Of a stretch of DNA of 64,000 bases, positions 1 to 8,074 are shown piece after piece (the first letter of the stretch is position 1; each line of letters begins with the position of its first letter). The notes below the pieces were generated by a model. It ran no database searches. It had not been told where the DNA came from and was given only the letters and a program-made list of their open reading frames with translations. The position numbers and the translations under genes are program-made. The stretch comes from Halopseudomonas salegens. Lineage in GTDB: Bacteria > Pseudomonadota > Gammaproteobacteria > Pseudomonadales > Pseudomonadaceae. The DNA lies in assembly GCF_900105655.1 (NCBI RefSeq), contig NZ_LT629787.1, forward strand, positions 2,356,001 to 2,420,000, in the 5' to 3' direction.

Positions 1-389
1 CCGGATTGCAGCTTGCGCCCTTTATTCGGCAATTGTCGGAGCGTCACCTGGACCGGGTAGCCAGTGATGCCGAGTTCAATTACACCCTCGCCCGCGTTGA
101 CTTGAACAAGCGCATGCAGGAACGAGAATTTTTGCCGCTGAACAAGACGCTGCGGCAGGAACAGCAAAAAGGTTTTGAGGCTGAAATGCTTGCGCTGGAA
201 AACCGTAGGCGGGAAGCACGTGGCGAGGAAGCACTGACCGAGATCGAGGAGAAGGACCCTCTGACCGAATCGATTCATGCCCTCAACCAGGAAGATGAGG
301 ATTCCGAGGATGACCCTTTCCTGGTTGAAACCGGACGCATACTCATTGACATGCTGGAACTGAATGAACGCCTGGCGCATGCAGGCTGA
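1..389 (+). CDS. prc: Carboxy-terminal processing protease Prc, C-terminal part (5' end outside window)
   Basis: Only the last 128 codons are present, in frame from base 3. The tail is very acidic and charged (runs of E, D and R) and ends with a helix containing ILIDMLELNERL. This resembles the C-terminal domain that follows the PDZ and protease domains in the periplasmic tail-specific protease Prc/Tsp. In Pseudomonas, Prc (AlgO) degrades tagged periplasmic proteins and takes part in the MucA/AlgU envelope-stress cascade. The catalytic Ser/Lys region lies outside the window and cannot be checked. The location near an FKBP gene, tRNA-Asp/Val and rdgC matches the P. aeruginosa order. Confidence 0.82.
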   Translation, partial: GLQLAPFIRQLSERHLDRVASDAEFNYTLARVDLNKRMQEREFLPLNKTLRQEQQKGFEAEMLALENRRREARGEEALTEIEEKDPLTESIHALNQEDEDSEDDPFLVETGRILIDMLELNERLAHAG

Positions 390-403
390 GCACTGAGCAA
401 GGC

Positions 404-431
404 GGGTAGCATGCGGTCACCCATGCTACCC
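404..431. terminator. Inverted repeat after prc, possible terminator
   Basis: GGGTAGCATG and CATGCTACCC form a 10-bp perfect stem around an 8-base loop, 15 bases after the prc stop. No T-tract follows, so it is not a canonical intrinsic terminator. It may be a processing or Rho-assisted end. Confidence 0.45.
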
Positions 432-511
432 CGCCGACAGCCCTCCGGGGGCCTGTCAGGCCGGTCGAGATTTGGCTTGAGTCCCTTACCAAAACCCCGC
501 ATAGTCCATGC

Positions 512-1285
512 TTGACGTTTGCTCCTTCCAGGTGGAGTTACCCAGTGCGCCTTGCCATCCTGAGCCTTTCACTGCTGCCCGCAACCAGTCTCTGCGCTGC
601 CCCGCCAGAAGCACCCATCCGTTGGGGTTTTTCCCCGGCCGACCCTGCACCCTACGTAATAACGCAGAGCGACAACAGCCTGGCACCCAGCAGCCTGACC
701 TACCTTATCGGCAATCTGGTTGCCGACCAGCACGGCAAACAGGTCGACTTTATCCCTACGCCGAATAACCGGATCGATGAATCGCTGCAGCAGGGCCGTA
801 TTGAATTGCTGTGCAATACGCAGCCGGATTGGCATGCCAACCCGAATGATTACCTGTGGACGCAGCCCTTGTACAGCGATGCCGACATCATCGTCAGCCG
901 CGAACACCCCGCGCCGGACAGCTTGAGTGATCTGCATGGCAAAGTACTGGGGACCACCCTGGGTTATCACTACGCCGACGCGTTGAACCGTGCCTTTCAG
1001 GACCAGCAAGTCAATCGTCACGATGTACGTGATATCAGCGTGCGCATGGCCATGGTGCAACGCGGTCGATTGGACGCCAGCATTGAACTGCGTCGAGCTG
1101 CCCGGTTTTATATTCGCCAGGAGAATGTCAGCGAATTGCATTTGAGCGACTGGAGTCTGGAGAGTTTTGACTTGCGTTGTGCCATTGCCGGCAATGATCA
1201 GGCGCGCCGAAACAAGCTACGCAACAGTATCAATGAACTCCTGGCCGAGGGTGTTATTCAACGCCTGGTCAGACGTTACGATTAA
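512..1285 (+). CDS. Periplasmic solute-binding protein (type 2 periplasmic binding fold)
   Basis: The 257-aa protein starts with a hydrophobic signal segment (about residues 12-28) ending at a likely SLCAA cleavage site. The rest looks like a bacterial extracellular solute-binding family 3 protein, with PYVI near the start of the mature part, an IELLCNTQPDW stretch and a late LRNSINELLAEGVIQRLVRRY helix. No ABC permease or ATPase is adjacent, so it is an orphan binding protein; a sensory role or a stand-alone periplasmic protein are both possible. The TTG at 512 keeps the signal peptide, and an ATG at 508 is in another frame. The ligand cannot be inferred. Confidence 0.7.
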   Translation: MTFAPSRWSYPVRLAILSLSLLPATSLCAAPPEAPIRWGFSPADPAPYVITQSDNSLAPSSLTYLIGNLVADQHGKQVDFIPTPNNRIDESLQQGRIELLCNTQPDWHANPNDYLWTQPLYSDADIIVSREHPAPDSLSDLHGKVLGTTLGYHYADALNRAFQDQQVNRHDVRDISVRMAMVQRGRLDASIELRRAARFYIRQENVSELHLSDWSLESFDLRCAIAGNDQARRNKLRNSINELLAEGVIQRLVRRYD

Positions 1286-1293
1286 ACCGGAAG

Positions 1294-1422
1294 TTACCCA
1301 CAGATGCTGTGGATAAGTCTGTGAAAAAGTCGGGTAAAGCCGCCTGAAATAGCCATAAAACAAGGCCTCAAGACAAACTGAGCAGATTTTGAGCAGACTG
1401 AAAAACACTTTAAAATCAGATA
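1294..1422. repeat. Intergenic repeat copy A with DnaA-box dyad
   Basis: TTACCCACAG-ATG-CTGTGGATAA (1294-1316) is an imperfect dyad whose right arm is a consensus DnaA box (TTATCCACA on the minus strand). Exactly 71 bases after this box comes TTTTGAGCA (1387-1395), then an A-rich stretch ending in AAATCAG. The same layout recurs at 3914-4035. It fills the gap between the binding-protein gene and the FKBP terminator, which otherwise shows no gene. Confidence 0.65.
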
Positions 1423-1534
1423 GATATAAAAAAACGCCAGTTTGAAACAAGGCTTGCATCGGGCCCGAAGAAAGTGTTACCGGCATTTGTGCATAAGGGT
1501 AACACTATTGAACCTGAAGGCTCTGGGAAAGGGT

Positions 1535-1564
1535 AAAACCGGCCAGTCAGAACGCCTGGCCGGT
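1535..1564 (-). terminator. Rho-independent terminator of the FKBP gene
   Basis: On the minus strand ACCGGCCAG and CTGGCCGGT form a 9-bp stem followed by TTTTA. It lies 11 bases beyond the FKBP stop codon. Confidence 0.85.
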
Positions 1565-1574
1565 AACAGTCGAT

Positions 1575-2288
1575 CTACTCTGCGGAATCGATGCTGAGCA
1601 ATTCCATATCGAACACCAGAATGGAGTTCGGCGGAATGCTCGGGCTCGGGCTGCGTTCGCCGTAAGCCATGTCGCTCGGAATGGTTACTGTCCACTTGTC
1701 ACCCACTCGCATCAGCTGCAGGACCTCAACCCAACCCGGGATAACACCGCTGACCGGAAACTGGGCCGGCTCACCGCGCTCAAGCGAGCTGTCAAATACC
1801 GTCCCGTCTACCAGACGGCCTTCATAGTGCACCGTCACCATGTCATTGGCGCCAGGGCTTGCTGCCTCTTCATCGGCAGCGCTGAGCACTTCATACTGCA
1901 AACCCGACTCGGTGGTGACCACGCCTTCACGCGCGGCGTTTTCTTCCAGGTAGCTCTGATTGGCAGCACTGGCTTCTTCCGCCAAGGCTTCAACCCGCTC
2001 CTGGGCACGATTCTGCAGCTGGGCAAAGGCATCATTCAGAGCCTCTTCATCCAGGCGCGGATCGTTACGCTCCAGCGCATCTCTCAGACCCAGTGCCAGT
2101 GCATCCGTGTCGATGTCATCCAGACCTTCCTGCAACAGGCTGCCGCCCATATTCAGACCGATGCCATAAGAGGCTTGCTGGATCGGCGTGGAGAGATCTG
2201 TTTCCGTAACTTCCGGTGTATCGTCGGCACAACCGACCAGGGTGATCATACTTATGGCAATGCTGGCTGCCAGCAGATTTCGCTTCAT
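1575..2288 (-). CDS. FKBP-type peptidyl-prolyl cis-trans isomerase, lipoprotein
   Basis: This 237-aa enzyme isomerises Xaa-Pro bonds and probably acts as a periplasmic folding helper. It begins with a lipoprotein signal (LVGC lipobox, Cys near residue 19). An FKBP N-terminal dimerisation-type region follows (QASYGIGLNMG), then a helical linker, then the FKBP domain with VHYEGRLVDGTVFDSS, VIPGW and a C-terminal ILVFDMELL strand. The ATG at 2288 was chosen because GAGGTAAGC precedes it; the frame stays open upstream but then lacks a signal sequence. Probably a homologue of the Pseudomonas gene annotated fklB upstream of tRNA-Asp/Val and rdgC. Confidence 0.92.
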   Translation of the reverse strand: MKRNLLAASIAISMITLVGCADDTPEVTETDLSTPIQQASYGIGLNMGGSLLQEGLDDIDTDALALGLRDALERNDPRLDEEALNDAFAQLQNRAQERVEALAEEASAANQSYLEENAAREGVVTTESGLQYEVLSAADEEAASPGANDMVTVHYEGRLVDGTVFDSSLERGEPAQFPVSGVIPGWVEVLQLMRVGDKWTVTIPSDMAYGERSPSPSIPPNSILVFDMELLSIDSAE

Positions 2289-2514
2289 GCTTACCTCGAT
2301 AAACAGGCCTGTAACAGGCAGGAATAAAGGACTCAGCTTAACAGGGCAGACAGATGCCGACCACAGCAGAATTCGGTTTTTCCCCTGCCAATCAATGCCT
2401 GGCGCATGGGCATGCCGACAAGGCGTCACCCTTGCATCGCGCGTAGGCGGCATGCCGGGAAGTGACAAGAAGAAGAAAGGATTCCGGGTGGTCAATTTAC
2501 CAGGGCCAGAGACT

Positions 2515-2550
2515 AAAAAACCCTTGACCGGAAACCGGTCAAGGGTTTTG
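2515..2550 (-). terminator. Terminator after the tRNA-Val/tRNA-Asp unit
   Basis: CCCTTGACCGG-AAA-CCGGTCAAGGG is an 11-bp perfect stem, flanked by an A-run on the left (T-run on the minus strand) and TTTT on the right. It ends the minus-strand tRNA transcript and could work in both directions. Confidence 0.9.
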
Positions 2551-2555
2551 CAAGA

Positions 2556-2632
2556 TGGCGCAGCGGACGGGACTCGAACCCGCGACCCCCGGCGTGACAG
2601 GCCGGTATTCTAACCAACTGAACTACCGCTGC
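2556..2632 (-). tRNA. tRNA-Asp(GTC)
   Basis: A full 77-nt cloverleaf including encoded CCA. The acceptor arms GCAGCGG and CCGCTGC pair fully, the D-arm reads TAGTTCAGTTGG, the anticodon is GTC within CCTGTCACG, and the T-arm is GGTTCGAGTCC. It is transcribed after tRNA-Val from the same promoter. Confidence 0.97.
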
Positions 2633-2651
2633 GCGATACTTTGAGTGCGAG

Positions 2652-2727
2652 TGGTGGGTGATGACGGGATCGAACCGCCGACCCTCTGCTTGTAAGGCAG
2701 ATGCTCTCCCAGCTGAGCTAATCACCC
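2652..2727 (-). tRNA. tRNA-Val(TAC)
   Basis: A 76-nt cloverleaf with encoded CCA. The acceptor GGGTGAT pairs with ATCACCC, the D-arm has GCTCAGCTGGGAGAGC, the anticodon TAC lies in CCTTACAAG, and the T-arm is GGTTCGATCC. It is the first gene of the tRNA-Val/tRNA-Asp unit, 19 bases before tRNA-Asp. Confidence 0.97.
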
Positions 2728-2749
2728 ATTTGCTCTCGAAGTGGGGCGC

Positions 2750-2778
2750 ATTATGGTCACCTTTTGCGCCTCTGGCAA
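2750..2778 (-). promoter_or_regulatory. Sigma-70 promoter of the tRNA-Val/tRNA-Asp unit
   Basis: On the minus strand TTGCCA and CATAAT are separated by 17 bases. The -10 box lies 22 bases before the tRNA-Val 5' end. Confidence 0.75.
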
Positions 2779-2977
2779 TACCTTTTTGGTTTTTTTTTCA
2801 GGTGTATTTCAATGCCTTACCCCAATACCGCAAAATTTGCCGGTTTGTCAGCCAGACGACTGCCTGATTCTGTCTGAAGACTGGCGAGGCAACGACTAGT
2901 CAGGCACTATCTGCCGTTCCGCCGCTTACGGCCCGCTCTATTTTCCGACACGACTTCAACGCAACAAGGAATGCTTC

Positions 2978-3895
2978 ATGTGGTTTCGCAACCTGCTGTT
3001 CTATCGTTTCAACCAATCCGTCCCCTTTACTGAAGATCAGCTGTCGACCGCGCTGGAAGAGCGCCCTGCGCGCCCCTGTGGCAGCCAGGAACAGATTACT
3101 CTGGGCTGGACTACGCCCTTTGGCCGTCATTCGGAGAACCGACTGCAGGTTGCCGAAGGCATCTGGCTGATTGCCATGCGCAAGGATGAACGCATTCTGC
3201 CCGGCAGCGTCATCAAGGATGCCTTGACGGAAAAAATCGAGGAAATCGAAGCACGCGACGCCCGCAAGGTTTACCGCAAGGAACGCGATACGCTCAAGGA
3301 TGAAATCGTGCAGACCCTGCTGCCACGTGCCTTTACCCGCAGCCGCACCACGCTGGCTTGCATTTCACCAGCCAACGGCTGGCTGGCCGTCGATAGTGGC
3401 AGCCATAAAACCGCCGAGGACCTGCTCAACCTGTTGCGGGAAACGACCGGCAGCCTGCCCGTTCGACCCTTGACGGTGAAAATTGCACCGGCCGCCTGCA
3501 TGACGGAGTGGGTGCGTCAGGGAACAGCGCCCGAGCAACTGGTCATCGGTGATGAGTGCGAACTCAAGGATACCCATGAAGACGGTGGTGTGATCCGATG
3601 CAAGCGGCAGGATCTTTCCAGCGATGAAATCCAGCAGCACCTGACCGCCGGCAAGCAGGTCAGTCAGTTGGCACTGCAGTGGGATGACAAGCTGAGTTTC
3701 ACTCTGGATGACAAGCTGACCGTCAAACGTCTGCGCTTTGAGGATGTGCTGCGGGAGGCAGCTGACGAAGCCGCAGGTGATGATATGGCCTCCCAACTGG
3801 ATGCCAGTTTTGCCATCATGGCCAATACCCTGGAACAACTGTTGCCCCTGCTGGGCAACGCTTTTGGTGGCGAAGATCACCCGCAGGGTATCTGA
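2978..3895 (+). CDS. rdgC: Recombination-associated protein RdgC
   Basis: The 305-aa protein begins MWFRNLLFYRF, the hallmark RdgC start, and has the family length. RdgC is a ring-shaped double-strand DNA-binding protein associated with the nucleoid that limits RecA loading and affects replication restart. AAGGA seven bases before the ATG supports the start. The flanking tRNAs and FKBP gene are on the opposite strand, so rdgC is a single-gene unit. The nearby DnaA-box repeat after its stop is noted separately. No truncation was seen. Confidence 0.95.
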   Translation: MWFRNLLFYRFNQSVPFTEDQLSTALEERPARPCGSQEQITLGWTTPFGRHSENRLQVAEGIWLIAMRKDERILPGSVIKDALTEKIEEIEARDARKVYRKERDTLKDEIVQTLLPRAFTRSRTTLACISPANGWLAVDSGSHKTAEDLLNLLRETTGSLPVRPLTVKIAPAACMTEWVRQGTAPEQLVIGDECELKDTHEDGGVIRCKRQDLSSDEIQQHLTAGKQVSQLALQWDDKLSFTLDDKLTVKRLRFEDVLREAADEAAGDDMASQLDASFAIMANTLEQLLPLLGNAFGGEDHPQGI

Positions 3896-3913
3896 TCCGG
3901 GGCTTACCGCAAG

Positions 3914-4035
3914 CTATCCACAAAATCTGTGGATAAGCTTGTGGAAAGCGTCGCAGGATTGCCATTAAAGCTACAGCTTATGCGGTCGACAGTCAGATTG
4001 GTTAAATTTTGAGCAATTAAAAAGCGTTATAAATC
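3914..4035. repeat. Intergenic repeat copy B with DnaA-box dyad
   Basis: CTATCCACA-AAATC-TGTGGATAA (3914-3936) is a near-perfect dyad of two DnaA boxes. It is followed by GCTTGTGGAAAG and, exactly 71 bases after the second box, by TTTTGAGCA (4007-4015), then an A-rich stretch and AAATCAG. It has the same orientation and spacing as 1294-1422. The rest of the gap up to 4161 shows no gene. Confidence 0.65.
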
Positions 4036-4161
4036 AGCAGGTTAGCAAGTGTTCGGCAACGCACACAAAATCCATGCGGTTTTCCGGGCACAGCTCACGA
4101 ACAGGTACCCCCCTGTGCACAGCTAGCGAGCACAAAGGGGCTAAGAGCGCTGTTTTGGCCA

Positions 4162-4782
4162 TCAGTTTGCCCCGTTGTGGCGCTCCAGCCAGACTTGCGC
4201 ATCGGCGGCTGCCGAGCTGCGTGGATAGGCACTGGTCACGTACTTCATTCGCTGCCTGGCTTGATCGTTGTCGCCACTGTCTGCACTCAAACGGGCCAGG
4301 CGGTATTCTGAGCGCGCCATCCCTTCATGAATTTCTTCCAGTCGGGGAACAACATCCTGCCGGTAGCTGGATTCCGGGTGGTCGCGGACAAAACGTACCA
4401 GACGGGCATGCGCCTCGCGGCCCGTTTCCAGGCGTTTGCGGTCGTCACCCTGTTCCAGCTCAAAGTGCAGGACGCCAGCCAATGCCCACAGGTACTCGCT
4501 GTAATCGGCATGTTCCTGATCCACGAAATCATCGCGGTAGCCCTGCAACAGACGTTCGGTCAGGGACAAACTGCCCTGCTGCAGACACGCAAATGCCGCC
4601 TCCTGATGCAACTGCGCATCCCCTGAACGGCGCACCTGATCGACCAGAGCGCGATCACAGCCGCCCAAGCTCAATTTGGCCCGCGCTTCGGTGATCGCTT
4701 GCTGATCGACGGGCTGACTGCCACCCGTACCGGCACAACCGGCCAGCACACTGACAACCACGGGCAACCAAAGGTGTTTCAT
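4162..4782 (-). CDS. TPR-like lipoprotein at the end of the gsp operon, function unknown
   Basis: The 206-aa protein has a lipoprotein signal with lipobox LAGC (Cys near residue 16). An all-helical mature part rich in Ala, Arg, Leu and Glu follows, with TPR-like helix pairs such as LWALAGVLHFELEQ and SAYPRSSAAADAQVWLE, recalling BamD/YbgF-type outer-membrane factors. It starts 9 bases after the gspN stop, so it is very likely cotranscribed with the T2SS operon. AGGA six bases before the ATG at 4782 favours this start over the GTG at 4788. I do not recognise a named family. A pilotin or secretin-assembly role is a hypothesis drawn only from location and lipidation. Confidence 0.75.
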   Translation of the reverse strand: MKHLWLPVVVSVLAGCAGTGGSQPVDQQAITEARAKLSLGGCDRALVDQVRRSGDAQLHQEAAFACLQQGSLSLTERLLQGYRDDFVDQEHADYSEYLWALAGVLHFELEQGDDRKRLETGREAHARLVRFVRDHPESSYRQDVVPRLEEIHEGMARSEYRLARLSADSGDNDQARQRMKYVTSAYPRSSAAADAQVWLERHNGAN

Positions 4783-4791
4783 TATCACTCC

Positions 4792-5544
4792 TTACTGCAG
4801 TTGGGCCTGCCATTGAATCCAGCCCTGTGCGTTCGGTTGGCCAAGCATCTGCAGGCCACCGGCCAGGCCTGGTTCGGCGTCCGCTCTGGCCTGCAAACGG
4901 GTATCCAGATACATTGGCTGGCCCGGCCGCCAGCGAGCATCCCCCTGCAAGCCCAGCGGGCCGCCCTGGTCCTGTAGATCCAGCGTCAGCCAGCCATCGC
5001 GCTGCCCCAGGGTGGCACTCAAATGACCCAGCGCAAGGGGCTGCGGCAAACCACCTGCCGCCCCCTGCCAGACCAGGCGACCTTCGGCTGCAGACACCTG
5101 GTCGAGATCGATCAGCTCAAGCCGAGGGACATCCAGCAACCAGCTGCCGGCGAGAATGAAAGGTGCGCGATTGACTTCAGCCATGCTCGCGGCATCCAGC
5201 TCACCGCTAACATCCTGCAACTGGATTCGGCTGGTGCCCAGCAACAGATGCGCGGAAACTTCTCCATTGCGGGGCTGCCAGAGCAGGTCCAGTGCGATAT
5301 TACCGCGCAGCAGTCCCATGGGTCGCCAATCCCATTTAAGCCCCCCCTGATCCACGCCGTTTACCGTCATCCGGGCAACCTGCCCCTGCCAGAGGGTCCC
5401 ATTGAGACCTTCCAGTTCGACATTGGCCGGCAAATCCGGGGCAATTCGCTGCCAGACGATACTGGCTGGCAACTGCCACAACAACGCCAGCAGATACAGG
5501 ACAAACGCCAGGCCCAGCGTCAGTTTCACACCCGGCCCTTTCAT
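4792..5544 (-). CDS. gspN: Type II secretion system protein N
   Basis: The 250-aa inner-membrane protein has one N-terminal membrane segment (about residues 7-25). A periplasmic beta-rich part follows, with the GspN-like LNGTLWQGQV and KWDWRPMGLLRG motifs. GspN is found only in some T2SS operons and its role is unclear; it may assist pseudopilus or secretin biogenesis. The start overlaps the gspM stop by 4 bases, so the two are translationally coupled. It is the last classical gsp gene, followed 9 bases later by the lipoprotein gene. Confidence 0.88.
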   Translation of the reverse strand: MKGPGVKLTLGLAFVLYLLALLWQLPASIVWQRIAPDLPANVELEGLNGTLWQGQVARMTVNGVDQGGLKWDWRPMGLLRGNIALDLLWQPRNGEVSAHLLLGTSRIQLQDVSGELDAASMAEVNRAPFILAGSWLLDVPRLELIDLDQVSAAEGRLVWQGAAGGLPQPLALGHLSATLGQRDGWLTLDLQDQGGPLGLQGDARWRPGQPMYLDTRLQARADAEPGLAGGLQMLGQPNAQGWIQWQAQLQ

Positions 5545-6026
5545 GGCTGTGGCTCCACCAGCACACGCGCCGAGACCTGGCCCGGTTCACTGCCGACATC
5601 TAGCGCCAATTGACTCACCTGCAAACCGTGTTGACGTTCCAGTTCACCCAACCAACCTACCAGCGCATCAAAACCAACACCGTCAAACCACAAGCGCGCG
5701 CCCCCGGATTCAGGCTGCACCCGCTCCAGCGGCTGGCGGATACCCGCTGCATTGGCCGACACTTCGACCAGCGTCAAGACTGAGCCATTGCTGTCGCGCT
5801 GGGGCTTGCCGCTTTCCATGTTGGCCCGACGGCGGACCTGATCAGCCTGTTGCTGCATCCAGGCGACATCGGTAGACAAACGACTCACTTCTGCCTGCAG
5901 CTCACTGCGATTGGTGCTCAACGGTTCCCATACCCAAAGCCAGAGTACGATGACAGCCAATACAGCCAGGCCGGCTATGACGATTATGCGTTCACGGGGG
6001 ACCAACCCCGACCACCAGTCATTCAT
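5541..6026 (-). CDS. gspM: Type II secretion system protein M
   Basis: GspM is a 161-aa bitopic inner-membrane protein. It has a short cytoplasmic N terminus (MNDWWSGLVPRER), a membrane helix at about residues 13-33, a coiled-coil stretch (about 38-70) and a small periplasmic ferredoxin-like domain. It binds GspL and helps couple the GspE ATPase to the inner-membrane platform. It overlaps gspL by 4 bases upstream and gspN by 4 bases downstream. Length and layout are usual for the family. Confidence 0.92.
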   Translation of the reverse strand: MNDWWSGLVPRERIIVIAGLAVLAVIVLWLWVWEPLSTNRSELQAEVSRLSTDVAWMQQQADQVRRRANMESGKPQRDSNGSVLTLVEVSANAAGIRQPLERVQPESGGARLWFDGVGFDALVGWLGELERQHGLQVSQLALDVGSEPGQVSARVLVEPQP

Positions 6027-7261
6027 GACTCACTCCTTTGCACACGCAAGCGGGCACTGACTCCGTCGCTGGTCGAGTCCGCGCCCTGCAGATCCTCTCT
6101 CAAATTCGGCTGCTCGCTCAAAGCGGCGCGTATGCTTTCCAGTTCGGCAAAAGACGCCACCTGCAACTCGAGCTCTACGGCAGTCAGGGTGCCTCGCAAG
6201 CTCACAATCTGCGCATCCGCATGGGCTTGTACCACCTGTAAAACATCATGCAGCAAGGGGCCCATGCTCGGCCCACCGGAAACCGCGGCGCCTCCGCTCA
6301 GCACCTCACGAAACTGGTTCACCGGGTCCACCGGTGGTGTGGATGGCAAACTGTTGGAGAAGATTTGCAACATCTGTACTTGCAGGCGGTCACGCTCCTG
6401 GTCCAGGGCACGCCACTCGATCAGTACCTGCGCCAGCACCAGGAGTACGATGGCCGCGGCCAAAGCCATGACGGGGCGCAGTTTGCGCCAGGGTGGCGCC
6501 GCCAGGCTGGTCGCGTACGCACCGGTCAACAGATTGCAGGCCGGGTTGCTCCCCTGTAACGAACGCAGCAAGGTCGCCCAGTCCAGTGGTTTGGCAGGAT
6601 ATTCGTCTATGGTGGTCGACGACGACAATCCCAATTGCCCAGCCGACAGACCAAGCAGCTCGATCGCAAGTTCAGGCTCACCATGCAGTCGACGCTGCAG
6701 CCAGAAACCAACCAGCTCAGGCTCCATCAATTGCGGTTCCTGGTCGGCGGCGGTCAGCACAACCTGCACCTGACCGTCCGGCCAGACGCACTCCTGCAGA
6801 CGCACCCCCTGCTCCGGGGCCAGTGGGGAAAAAATCCGCGGCGCCGGGACTATGGCTTCAAGTCGCCAACCCGGAAGCTGCAACAATGCCTGCCACTGCT
6901 GCATCAGGTCATGGCTGACTACGGCGGCGACCAATTCATCGTTGGGCGTCCGCGGCCCGGCGACAAAATGCAGGCCATCAATGTCCTCACTCAACTGGTC
7001 TTCCAGTGCGTAAGGCAAGGCTGCCCGTTGTGCTGCCCCGCGGCGCGCCGGCATAGTGATCCGGTACAGGCTGACTGCCATGGCCGGCGCCAGCGCACGG
7101 ACGCGGGTCTGGGCAAACCGGGCGTGCAAATCCGCCAGGCTGTCGACCCCGTGCGCAAGCAGGCTGCCATCACGCTCAAGCTGCCACCAGCACAAGGCTG
7201 GCTGCACAGCATCAGCTTCGGCGGGTGCTGGCAGGCTGTCCGGTAATAACACTATCAACAT
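6023..7261 (-). CDS. gspL: Type II secretion system protein L
   Basis: The 412-aa protein has an N-terminal actin-like cytoplasmic domain (to about residue 245), which docks the GspE ATPase. A single membrane helix follows near residues 262-282 (VMALAAAIVLLVLAQVL), then a periplasmic ferredoxin-like domain that pairs with GspM. The gene starts 15 bases after gspK, the widest gap in the gspG-N section, and ends in a 4-base overlap with gspM. No unusual feature was seen. Confidence 0.92.
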   Translation of the reverse strand: MLIVLLPDSLPAPAEADAVQPALCWWQLERDGSLLAHGVDSLADLHARFAQTRVRALAPAMAVSLYRITMPARRGAAQRAALPYALEDQLSEDIDGLHFVAGPRTPNDELVAAVVSHDLMQQWQALLQLPGWRLEAIVPAPRIFSPLAPEQGVRLQECVWPDGQVQVVLTAADQEPQLMEPELVGFWLQRRLHGEPELAIELLGLSAGQLGLSSSTTIDEYPAKPLDWATLLRSLQGSNPACNLLTGAYATSLAAPPWRKLRPVMALAAAIVLLVLAQVLIEWRALDQERDRLQVQMLQIFSNSLPSTPPVDPVNQFREVLSGGAAVSGGPSMGPLLHDVLQVVQAHADAQIVSLRGTLTAVELELQVASFAELESIRAALSEQPNLREDLQGADSTSDGVSARLRVQRSES

Positions 7262-7276
7262 AATCTTGTCCGTTTT

Positions 7277-8074
7277 TCAGGGCTCGCAAGCCGTTTGTTC
7301 GCGCAAAACCACGATGCCATTGGGTGCATCCAGCAGGGTGCACTGGTAAAAACGCCGATCAGCAAACTCGGCCACAATCTGCAAACGCATAAACCAGGGT
7401 CCCTCCCCGCCAACACCACGCCCGGAAAAGACCTCCTGCATCAGCTCACTGCTGCGCTCGAGGTCAATCGGGCTGCTACGCCCCGGGTAAGCCGTCACAT
7501 AGGGCGCCAGCGCCAACCAGGCTTCTTCATTCATCCCCGGCACATTGGCCAGTTCCGCTGCAAGTATAAAGTTGCGATTACCCGACACCCTGGCTGGCTC
7601 CTGCAGGCGATAGCGCGGGTCGTCAGATTCGGCATCCATCCAGTCGCTGACGGCTACCGCCAAAAGCGCTCCACTGGGCATATCTACCCCGCTTTCTTGT
7701 CCGACCCGGTCAACCAGTCGAGCAAAATCCCCTTGCTCGGCCTCATCTGCCCCCGCGAGGGCATTGAGGTTGTAACGGCAGCGCATGTCATCCAGCGTGG
7801 CCTGCAGTCGCACGGAATCCACATCAAAGGGCAAGCTCGGTGAACGGCAGGTATCCCACGGCAAATCATCCGGCCCTTCCACTTGCTCCAGCAGTTGCAA
7901 CACCATTTTCTCCGCGCCAAGCGCAATATGGCGCGACATGTCACGCTCGAATACTGCACTGGTACGACGGATATCCGCCTGCCCGCGCAGCGCCATGGCC
8001 GCAGCCGCGCTGGCTGCCAGGGCGACCACCAGCAGTGCCGTCACCAAAGCGACCCCACCCTGCCTGCGCCTCAT
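7277..8074 (-). CDS. gspK: Type II secretion minor pseudopilin K
   Basis: The N terminus has a short basic leader and then QGG-VALVTALLVVALAASAA, a prepilin-type signal. As is normal for GspK, the residue five positions after the cleavage site is not Glu, consistent with placement at the pseudopilus tip. A central helical insert contains RYNLNALAG and WMDAESDDPRYRL. At 265 aa it is shorter than many GspK proteins (roughly 300 or more), but no frameshift was seen. It forms the tip complex with GspI and GspJ, and it overlaps gspJ by 4 bases. Confidence 0.9.
   Translation of the reverse strand: MRRRQGGVALVTALLVVALAASAAAAMALRGQADIRRTSAVFERDMSRHIALGAEKMVLQLLEQVEGPDDLPWDTCRSPSLPFDVDSVRLQATLDDMRCRYNLNALAGADEAEQGDFARLVDRVGQESGVDMPSGALLAVAVSDWMDAESDDPRYRLQEPARVSGNRNFILAAELANVPGMNEEAWLALAPYVTAYPGRSSPIDLERSSELMQEVFSGRGVGGEGPWFMRLQIVAEFADRRFYQCTLLDAPNGIVVLREQTACEP

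Noticed and set aside
1294..1316. Replication origin
   Set aside because: Only one consensus DnaA box and one imperfect one, without dnaA, dnaN or AT-rich clusters nearby; better explained as a copy of a repeat.
1575..2495. Longer FKBP start at 2495
   Set aside because: It would bury the lipoprotein signal behind 69 residues without family resemblance; the ATG at 2288 has a good ribosome-binding site.
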